Source: Shinisaurus crocodilurus
Taxonomy: Eukaryota; Chordata; Lepidosauria; Squamata; Shinisauridae
Direction: 5' to 3'
Assembly (NCBI GenBank): GCA_021292165.1
Contig: JAHFWL010001305.1
Span: 19,263-83,262 of the forward strand
DNA: 64,000 nt
The position numbers were made by a program, and so were the translations under genes. A model generated the notes under the pieces. The model saw only the letters and a program-made list of their open reading frames with translations. It did no database searches and had not been told where the DNA came from. Each line of letters opens with the position of its first letter. Position 1 is the stretch's first letter. Of the stretch, positions 56,233 through 64,000 are shown piece by piece.

Positions 56233-57229
56233 TGTGGAGAAAGCCAACCTAAGCCCCCTGCCTGACACACACACACTCACCAAGGAGGGGGGAAGGAGAC
56301 CCAGGGGGGGGAAGACAGCCAGTCTCCACAGATGACAAAAGGGACAAACAACATCTGCATAGAATCACCCCAGGGGGGAAGGCAGGAAGCATCCCCAGGT
56401 TTGTCAATGCTCTCGCATATCAGCCCCATCTACATAAGACTTGAATACCTCTCCAGAGCAGACACTTCGGCACCCCTAAGAAATGGCCACTCAACACCAT
56501 AGGATGGGACCATTAAGCAAGTGGCTTCAAAGGGACCCCATCCCACGGGGGGAGGGCGTCACCCCACCTGACCCAAAAGGCCGCCCCTCAGGCAGAGTGT
56601 CAACCCACCGGAGGGAGGGGCTACCTGAAACACCAAGGTATAAAACACCCTGCGCAAGGGAACTGGGTTGTTGTGGACCTGATCAGCAATCTTGCCCCAT
56701 GCCTGGGGTAAGGGAACGAAGGATCGGCAACCCCAGGTAGCCGCACCCGGCACGCTCCAGCTAGCTGAAATCACTGGTCGCTTGGGTTGACCGGACCTCC
56801 GGGAAACCAAGCTGAAATCACTCACAAGCCGCTTGGGTAGACCGGGCCTCCGCCGGGAACCCAGCTAGCCGCTTGGGTAGACCGGGCCTCCGCCGGGAAC
56901 CCAGCTAGCAGCGTGCGGTTGACCGGGCCTCTGCTGGGACCCGAGCTGAACTAACTTGCTGAGAGCCCTGAAATCACAGTGTCCTTAAGACTTCTTGCTT
57001 GCTACTTTGTACTGTACTGATAAGCTGTATTGCTGGCGTGTGTCTGGGTTTGTGAAGGTAATGTTGTAAATAAACTTGTTTTCTAAAAGATACTTCTGTG
57101 GCTATAAGTTATCCCTTTGTTCTGGGCTAAGGGTGATAGTCGCTGGGGATCTCGGAGAAGGCCGCCCCAGGACTCGCTACCCCCTTAGCATTGAACCCAC
57201 GCAGAAGACCAGGTTGTCGGTCTTCCACT
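56233..57229 (+). mobile_element. Solo LTR (copy E), 5-bp TSD AGGTC
   Basis: It begins TGTGGAGAAAGCC, as in copies A and B, and ends GGTCTTCCACT, where the last base of the usual CACA has changed. AGGTC flanks both sides (56228-56232 and 57230-57234). AATAAA is at 57068. A tandem repeat lies at 56750-56945. No coding interior is adjacent. Confidence 0.78.
56750..56945 (+). repeat. Tandem repeat inside the LTR
   Basis: Units with GCTTGGGTAGACCGGGCCTC and GCCGGGAACCCAGCTAG recur about four times, spaced roughly 40-60 bases apart. The first and last units are divergent. Confidence 0.75.
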
Positions 57230-57631
57230 AGGTCCTACCTATTTCAGTAGGCCCAGTAGCCAAAAACTGATCTGAGGAACCATGGATATCTGAAAATGAT
57301 TAGGCTCTGGATAATAAAACAAATAGTACTAGCTTGGATTCTTTTTCCACTCCTGATGTTGAGACTGATGAAACTGTTTTACTGACAAAACTGGGAATTT
57401 TGGCATGATACTTGCGATATAGCAGCAGTTCAGAAGTACCAAAGTACTCGTTTAAAACTGTGGATATCACACTACTTAATAAATTGTTAGTGTCACATGT
57501 GCTCTAGTTGTCCCTGTTTTCTGTTACCTATCCTTGATTAATCAGTTCTATTGCCTTTGGGAATGCTTTTTTAAAATTAGAACTGCATGCACTAGAGTTG
57601 TTATTCTTAGGCTTTCAGCCTCCTCTGCTTA

Positions 57632-57739
57632 GGGCACAATCATATGCATGTTTAGACAGGAAAAAAGTCCTACAACTCCCAGTATTCCCCAGCCAGCCAT
57701 GCCATTTTTTTCTGTCTAAACATGCATAGGATTGTGCCC
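57632..57739. mobile_element. MITE, GGGCACAATCATATGCATG ends
   Basis: The ends GGGCACAATCATATGCATGT and the inverse of GGGCACAATCCTATGCATGT give near-perfect inverted repeats of about 28 bp, ending CTGTCTAAAC. Flanks are TTA and TAA. Same family as 32982-33092. Confidence 0.8.
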
Positions 57740-58865
57740 TAAGCCTCACTAAATTAGAGCTCTGGAAAGAATGAGGGCTGACATTTGCCATTTCATATGC
57801 TGTGTAGCTGGTGAGATTTACTTTGTACTGTTAAGATAATATAGGACAGTTGTGGGTTTTCAAATATATCTCTAACACAGAGAGAGGCAGAAACTTTTCT
57901 TTTAAGTCATGTGATTAGAAAACCAAGGAAGAATAAATACAAAGTGCCACTGCTCAGCTTCCTTTCCACCTATTCAAACCACCTTATCCAGATAGCAAAT
58001 GTTGCTGAATGTGCTTGAGCTAGTTATTCTATACATACAGACAGGTCTACTGGGAGACTAAACAGTTCCCTACATTAAAACAGGAGATTTGTTATGGTCA
58101 GTTTACAACCATGCCTGCTTCAAAAGCCAGTTCCAGACAGGTTATTTCAGATTAAATTAATATAACTTGAGGCAGATGCAGAAAAGCTTTCAGCATTGTG
58201 TAATGTGCCTGTGCACTCAGTCAGTAATTGTTAGAGTAACAATACAAGCATTATGATCACAGTACTGTCGTTTTCATTTGTGAAATGGTGTAGATTGTGG
58301 CTTTGAAATAAAGTAGCAAAAAACAAGCAATTATAAAAACAAAACAAACTATTCAAGGCTCTAGAAAAAAACTGTTTACAGTTCTACCACCAGTCTTACC
58401 TTCTACCCACCAGTGTGCTAAGAGGACACACCAGCAGAGGAATATGAAGGGTTTCAAAGATTCTGTGAATACACTACTTCAGAAGCCACTGACATGCACA
58501 GATAACTAGTTAACATCTATGTATACAATAGCTAGTGTTCTTCCTGTTCTTTCCTTCTCAAAGGACATCCCAGAAACACACTGCCCCTCCTCATAACCTA
58601 GGCCCAGCTTGGAGAGGAGAACTAGTAAATATAATGTACTGACACCACCTCTTCATTTGCAACAAAGTAGCATAGCATATAATGATACAGTTCACACGTA
58701 ATGGCAGCAAATCATGTGCTAAACAATACAAAGTTAACTTACAAGTAGTTTAGGTTAACTGGGTTCTTTAACACATGGTTAGCCCAGTGTCCAGGTTCGC
58801 ATGTCACGGAGCAACCTTCAACTGGAGGTTGTATATTCAAAATAGCAGCGGCACACAGTGGCCAT
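57740..58865. other. Unassigned intergenic sequence, MITE-like at the right end
   Basis: The last part (about 58735-58865, GTTAACTGGGTTCTTTAACA) continues after the RTE insertion at 60389 (TAACCCATGATTGGC). This suggests a MITE of the ACCCATGGTT type that the LINE split. Confidence 0.4.
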
Positions 58866-58876
58866 ACACCACAATT

Positions 58877-60262
58877 TTTACTGCACGTCAGCTCCGAGAA
58901 AAATGCCGGGAACAAAATCAACCCCTTTATATGGAATTTATTGATCTTGCTAAGGCCTTTGATACTGTAGACTGAACAGCTCTCTGGACTACCCTTATGA
59001 AAATTGGATGCCCCAATAAATTTGTGAATATCTTGCGACTTCTCCATGACAACATGACGGCTACGGTCTTGGACAACAACGGCTCTCATGGTGCCCCATT
59101 TAAAGTGGGATCAGGTGTTAAACAGGGATGTGTTATTGCCCCAATATTATTTGCTATTTTCATTGCCATGATTTTACATCTTGTCGAGGGGAAACTTCCC
59201 ACTGGTGTGGGAATTATATATCGAACAGATGGAAAGCTTTTTAATCTCAGCAGGCTGAAAGCAAAAAGTAAGGTAATTACAACCTCCGTTGTGGAACTTC
59301 AGTATGCTGATGATAATGTGGTCTCCGCACATTCAGAGGATGATCTCCAAACTATCCTAAATGCTTTTGCAGAAGCATACGGAAAACTTGGTCTCTCACT
59401 TAACATCAAAAAAACCAAAGTGCTTCATCAGCAAGTGAAAGCTAACCCTTTGGTGATGCCATCTATCCAGCTTGGCGGGACAATACTGGAAAATGTCGAT
59501 CATTTTCTCTATCTTGGCAGCTATCTTTCTGTTACAGCTAACATCGACAGTGAAATCCAGCATCGTCTGAGCTCCGCAAGTGCCGCGTTTTCTCGAATGA
59601 AACACAGAGTGTTCGAGGATCAGGATATTTGTAAGAAGACCAAAACACTGGTTTATGAAGCCATTGTATTAGCAACTTTATTGTATGCCTGCGAAACATG
59701 GACTATCTATAAACGTCACCTCCAACTCCTTGAAAGATTTCATCAACGTTGCCTCCGGAAAATCCTGCTAATTACTTGGGAAGATAGGCAAACAAATGTC
59801 AGTGTACTGGAAGAAGCAAAGACTACTAGCATTGAAAAAATGATCCTTCAACGCCAACTTCAGTGGGCCAGTCATGTTGTTCGAATGCCTGACTGCCGTC
59901 TCCCAAAGCAGTTACCGTACTTTATTCCCAACTCAAGGATGGAAAGCGGAATATCGGTGGTCAATATAATAAGAGGTTTAAAGATGTTCTTAAGGCTAAT
60001 CTAAAAAAATACAATATAAACATCAAAAACTGGGAAGCTCTGACCCATGAACGATCTAACTGGAGGTTGGCATTTCACAAAGGTTCTATGGACTTTGAAG
60101 AAGCCCGAGTGCAAAGGTGAAAGGGAGAAACGTGCTAAGCGAAAAGCACATCAAATGAATCCTTTACAGGACCATCTTCCATCTGGTAACCTGTGTCCTC
60201 ACTGTGGGAAACTGTGTGGATCTAGAATTGGCCTCCACAGTCACTTACGGAGCCATCGCTAG
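58877..60262 (+). pseudogene. RTE reverse transcriptase, broken copy
   Basis: In the position of DTVDRTALW, the CGA codon for Arg is TGA (58973-58975), a CpG transition to a stop. The YADD motif near 59305 is intact. A frameshift around 59935 separates the last part, which ends in the same zinc finger (CPHCGKLC) at 60195-60262. The 5' part of the RT and the endonuclease are missing. Confidence 0.88.
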
Positions 60263-60377
60263 AGTCTACACAATTTTCTTTAGAATTTTCCTCCTTTTAA
60301 AATCTCCTTTTTGTAAAAAAAAAAATTTATCCTGGAAGACAATCTTACTCGGTCACGAGTGATCGCCTGACTGACTG
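58877..60377 (+). mobile_element. RTE-like LINE, 5'-truncated, 11-bp TSD ACACCACAATT
   Basis: ACACCACAATT lies at 58866-58876 and 60378-60388, a perfect duplication. The copy starts within the RT at the segment TARQLREKCREQ and ends with GGTCACGAGTGATCGCC and a (CTGA)n tail. The nucleotide sequence is close to that of 1807-3891. Confidence 0.9.
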
Positions 60378-60389
60378 ACACCACAATTA

Positions 60390-61479
60390 ACCCATGATTG
60401 GCTTGTTATGTGCCAAAGGGGCCAATATCATGAAGATTGTTTACTCCAAAATCTCACTGAGTTCTACAGGACTTGTTTCCTGGGAAGTATGTTTAGGATT
60501 ACAGCTTGTGTTAGAAGCTGGAGTCCCTTATTAAGAGTCACTTGTAATCTTTAGGTTGTGCTGCATGACAAGTCACTCAACCAGAGAGAAAGTGATATAT
60601 CTTGACAACAAAATGTATCTGTACTAATCTAGTAATTCAAATGAAGCACTTATCAATTATACCTTTAAAGTTCAATAGTTTTAAATATTTCTTGCCATTA
60701 TGGTCAATCTTGTTTGTAAAAGCTATTTTCAAAAGCTTCTAGTTTTATAGATAACCCCTTCCACAATAAATAGACATGCTAGGATTCCCCATACCTTCCA
60801 GTATGAATATAGTCTGAAATATCATCTTCATTCTCCATGACATGGTTGTACATAACCACCCAAGGTTTATTTAACCCATAGTTAACCCATGGTTGTTGCC
60901 CTACCCATGGTTTGTCTAGCAGATGATCAAACGAACTGGGTGTTTTCTCACTCCTGGGTTGTTTCTTCCCTCCTCCTTTGCCTGCTCCCTCCCTGTATCA
61001 ACTGCCTTTGCAGCACGTAGTACTGGCACATAGAGCGTCTGGGTGTTTTTTAACCTCACTTGCCTGCCACTTCTGTAGCCTGGTGAAAAAAAACCATGAA
61101 CAACCCCCAGTTCTGGGTTTTACACATGATAACCCATGCTTTAAACAAACCAGAATTCAGAACCTAATAACAAACCATGTGTTCGTTCTGGGTTATTGTA
61201 GTTATCAAACCATGATTTGTTAGTGTGGCAGGGTTTGCAGATCACGACAACCCAACTGGTTAAATAAACCATGGGTTAGCATTATGTGTGAGTCAGGTCA
61301 CTATCTCACTAAAAATTTAGAATGTGTTTACCACAGATCAAAATGAGAGGTAGTCCAACTATAGTAACTATTAGTGCTCTTCTGTCTTCCCACATATCTT
61401 TCCCATTTCTTCACATTGTATAATGTTTGAAGTTGAAGTCAACTCAGATTTTACACCTTTATAACTTTGGGCACATTTA
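60390..61479. repeat. MITE-like sequence rich in ACCCATGGTT and AACCCA words
   Basis: Inverted pairs such as TAACCCATGGTTGTTGCC and AACCATGGGTTAGCATT at 60885-61285 suggest a non-autonomous DNA transposon of several hundred bases. A copy of the 12712-type short repeat lies at 60445-60505. Confidence 0.4.
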
Positions 61480-61671
61480 TAAACTAAGCATGTTTTCTCA
61501 GAAGAAAGCCATACTGAGTTTAATGGGATTTACTATCTAGTGTGTATTCAGGATTACAGCATTAGTCCCATTCATTCAGTGGAGGAGATAAGTGTGTGTT
61601 TTAAATTTATTTCCACTGAAATTAATAGGACTTTAAATAAAAAGATGAATAGCTGGAATGTGCCCACTGTA

Positions 61672-61700
61672 TCTCTCTCTCTCTCTATATATATATATAT
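61672..61700 (+). repeat. (TC)n(TA)n microsatellite
   Basis: TCTCTCTCTC followed by TATATATATA. Confidence 0.9.
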
Positions 61701-61714
61701 CTCACCCCCAAAGG

Positions 61715-61910
61715 AATGCAAGAACATAGGAAGATGCCTTAAATGAGGTCAGACTAGCCCATTAGAGTCTTATTCTGGCACTAGCACTCCAGCAAGTCTT
61801 TCCCATCACCAACTATCTGATCCTTTTAATTGGAGACCTAGGGATTGAACCTATGACCTTGAGCATGCAAAGCATGTGCTCTACCTCTTAGCTAGGGGTC
61901 CTTCACTGAA
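61715..61910 (-). repeat. tRNA-derived SINE (second family), minus strand
   Basis: The inverse of GGTAGAGCACATGCTTTGCA (A box) and of GGTTCAATCCC (B box) is present at 61850-61900. The tail with CTTCCTATGTTCTTGC is at the low-coordinate end. Confidence 0.75.
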
Positions 61911-62589
61911 TACATAAAAACAAGCGGATTATAACATCAACTATAGGGTATGCCCAAATTTGGATGTTATGGAAAGATGGTAATCTAGTTAGTGGATTTA
62001 GTCAAAGCTATTTTCAACAGGCAAAACTGAATATAAATTAAAATATTAGATGAGACATTTCTTGTCCCACTCATAAAAGATCTTCAAATCTTTTCCCCAC
62101 AATGTTCTTCCTCCTCGCTAAATTTACGGGAGGCTGAATCAGCTAGGGAAGAGCGTCCGGGGCCACCGCCCCTCCCCCGATGACCACTCAAGAGAGCAAC
62201 AGGTGATGAGGGCATCAAAAGCAGACGCCATTTTATTCCTGTAGTAAAAATGGTGCTGTGATTTCAAAATGCAAAACTGCTCCTGCTCAGTCTTCTTTCT
62301 TTTTTAAATCCGGGTTGGCGAACAGTTTTGTTACTGTTCTAACATCAGGCATGTAGAAACAGTTGTGAAGCATGGAATGGTGGCTGGGAGCCAAAGAGAA
62401 AATGTTAGTTGTGTGTTAATCACAACTGAAGTGATTGCTACACTTTTTAGTCTAAACATGCATAGGATTGCGCTCTTAAGCCGTCTAAAAGGGGGCGGGG
62501 CAGTAAGACCATTAAGTCCATGGTCTAAAATCACCTGGCTGCATCACTGACGAGTACTCAAGAAAAGCAGGAGAGCTTTCCCGTCCTTT

Positions 62590-62880
62590 TCCTACTTCAG
62601 TAAGAGCCCTCTGTTACAGCTGCCACTCAAAACACAAAAGCCCCGGCTGTAGAAACTCCGTTTCCTCCGATGCGTCACAGACACTTCTACCAGGTTCGAA
62701 AATGGGACTCACGACGTCACTGGTCACGTGGACCTCGGCGCCCGACACTCAAGACTTTACGCAGCCGCCTTCTTCCTTTTCCCGTCATGCCTAATATGAC
62801 CCAGTGACCCGGAAATTTTCCATCGCCGTCGCCGGTCACTTCTCCGAAAGCTCGGTGGATCCGAGCGGTGGGGCCGGCCA
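62590..62880 (+). promoter_or_regulatory. XRN2 promoter and 5' UTR, CpG-rich
   Basis: GC content and CpG frequency rise sharply here. Candidate sites are an E-box/CLEAR-like TCACGTG near 62723 and GC-rich words around 62750-62870. No TATA box is seen, which is usual for housekeeping genes. The transcription start is inferred, not visible. Confidence 0.6.
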
Positions 62881-62955
62881 ATGGGGGTTCCGGCCTTTTT
62901 TCGGTGGTTGAGCCGCAAGTACCCGTCTATCATCGTGTCCTGCACCGAAGAGAAG
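62881..62955 (+). CDS. XRN2, 5'-3' exoribonuclease 2, first coding exon
   Basis: ATG at 62881 encodes MGVPAFFRWLSRKYPSIIV, then SCTEEK, and a GTGAG donor starts at 62956. This is the nearly invariant start of the XRN family exonuclease domain, which binds the 5' end of RNA. XRN2 is the nuclear enzyme that degrades RNA downstream of poly(A) cleavage to release RNA polymerase II (the torpedo model) and trims pre-rRNA. Only 25 residues are in this exon, and the rest of the gene lies to the right of the window. The following bases are GC-rich intron. The window therefore cannot show the catalytic acidic residues. Recognition from the N-terminus and exon border is strong. Confidence 0.93.
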
Positions 62956-63517
62956 GTGAGAGGGAGGCCGCCGGGCCTGGTTTACTTGGCGTAGCGCGGC
63001 CGTGGTTCTGCGTAACATCTGCGTTGATCAGGGCCGAGCTGAAGAAGGAGGCGGGCGGTCTCTGCGGGCGGGTTGCCGCTCTCGCGAGATTTCGTTTCGG
63101 TGCACTATGGGGGCCCTTGGAACATCAGGCCCGCTCCCCCCCCCCCATTCCTCTCCTCTACGTGCGGCTGCTGAGTAGCTAGCCCGTCGTCTTTTTTGCT
63201 TGCAATAGAGTTGCTCAAAAGCTTTTAGTTTTAAGGGAGCCCCAGCCACAAATGAATACGCGGGTTATGATACCCATGTACCAGCTGCCATCTATTTTCT
63301 TGTAATAATGATACCATTTATATGGGGTCACATACAGTATATCCTAACTTATTCTAGTCCGTATGGCAAACCGGCTCCCGTGTTGTAGAGGGGAGATGAG
63401 AGAGGGTGGCTTATTTAAGAACACTTAATAAATTCATGGCAGAGATGAGATTTGCGTCGGGGACTGCTAGGCTCTTTAGCCACAAATTACGGAAGCTCTG
63501 CGGAACCTTCCTTAGAG
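62956..63517 (+). other. XRN2 intron 1, start
   Basis: GC-rich for about 200 bases, with a C run at 63136, then ordinary sequence. No further exon or transposon was recognised before the MITE. Confidence 0.6.
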
Positions 63518-63626
63518 CAGACTTCCCCAACCTGCCCCCCCCCCAATGTGTGGACTACAACTCACAGCATCCTTGCTGGGAGATGTAGTCCAACACATCT
63601 GGAGGGCGCCAGGTTGGGGAAAGCTG
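63518..63626. mobile_element. hAT MITE, near-perfect 8-bp TSD
   Basis: The ends CAGACTTCCCCAACCTG and the inverse of CAGCTTTCCCCAACCTGG bound it. The flanks are CCTTAGAG and CCTTAAAG (7 of 8). Same family as 38378-38498. Confidence 0.88.
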
Positions 63627-63808
63627 CCTTAAAGAGTCATTGTTGCTTGGCTAGATTTGAGACATACCTTTTAGTGAGTACCAAGTCCTCTAGAATTCTT
63701 GTTTCAACCAGGTTTCTTAAAGCTAAATGTCTGAATAAGGTGAGTGCAACAGAAGCACCTCTTGATTCTAGTGCACATGTATATAGTGCAGGGCAGGCTG
63801 TTGAGAGC

Positions 63809-64000
63809 CAGTGTGGCGTAGTGGGTTAGAGTGTTGGACTGGGAGATCCAGGTTCTAGTCCCCACTCGGCCATGAAACTCACTGGGTGACTTTGGGCCAG
63901 TCACTGACTCTCAGCCTGACCTACCTCACAGGGTTGTTGTGGGATAAAGTGGGAGGGGAGGAGATTATGTAGGCCGCCTTGGGTTCCTTGCGGGGGTGGG
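63809..64000 (+). repeat. tRNA-derived SINE, cut by the window end
   Basis: GCCAGTGTGGCGTAGTGGGT (A box), GGTTCTAGTCC (B box) and AACTCACTGGGTGACTTTGG are the same family as 38611-38853, here on the plus strand. Confidence 0.9.

Noticed and set aside
62757..63018. Minus-strand frames overlapping XRN2 exon 1
   Set aside because: Antisense to the XRN2 start and its CpG island; no sign of a divergent coding gene.

Overview
The window looks like vertebrate, most probably squamate-reptile, nuclear DNA. It has split exons with GT/AG borders, a CpG-rich first exon, and a repeat load typical of lizards: tRNA-derived SINEs, CR1/L2, RTE and L1 LINEs, a DIRS-like element, many hAT MITEs and solo LTRs. 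The species assignment is an inference from repeat style and gene content. Three short exons at 14.5, 33.2 and 33.7 kb join in one consistent reading frame and end in a stop. They are probably the 3' end of KIZ (kizuna), because the next gene on the same strand, from 62881, begins with the unmistakable N-terminus of the nuclear 5'-3' exoribonuclease XRN2. KIZ and XRN2 are neighbours in the same orientation in human. Host coding sequence is therefore well under 1% of the window; almost every long open frame is a transposon or a chance frame.

Layout: 1-916, a GC-rich array of 208-bp hairpin-containing units. 1.0-5.0 kb, SINE pieces, a 5'-truncated RTE LINE with an open reverse-transcriptase frame on the minus strand, and a GC-rich hAT MITE. 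5-14.5 kb, intronic sequence with SINEs, MITEs and a solo LTR. 14.5-33.8 kb, the last three KIZ exons, separated by an intron holding a TE-poor block (14.6-17.6 kb), 5S-derived SINEs, two solo LTRs, and a 2.06-kb hAT element that carries a fragment resembling the first coding exon of BIRC6. 33.8-34.4 kb, the KIZ 3' UTR. 34.7-36.5 kb, a SINE split by two hAT elements. 36.7-49.7 kb, a dead DIRS-like tyrosine-recombinase retrotransposon split by a 2.5-kb hAT element, which carries a fragment resembling the first coding exon of espin (ESPN), and by a 6.4-kb LINE, itself split by an internally deleted L1. 50.0-54.4 kb, a decayed L1 on the minus strand. 55.1-57.2 kb, two more LTRs of the solo-LTR family. 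58.9-60.4 kb, a second, broken RTE copy. 62.6-63.0 kb, XRN2 promoter and exon 1. 63.5-64.0 kb, MITE and SINE.

The most notable result is that two unrelated-looking hAT elements, each bounded by 8-bp target duplications, carry CpG-rich start-codon fragments resembling different host genes (BIRC6 and ESPN). This suggests Pack-type gene capture by hAT elements in this lineage. Other points are the 208-bp array with an exact spacer inversion, a set of solo LTRs with 5-bp target duplications, a candidate PCNA-interacting motif at the start of a LINE ORF1, and composite SINEs joining a 5S-rRNA-like head to a CR1-like tail.
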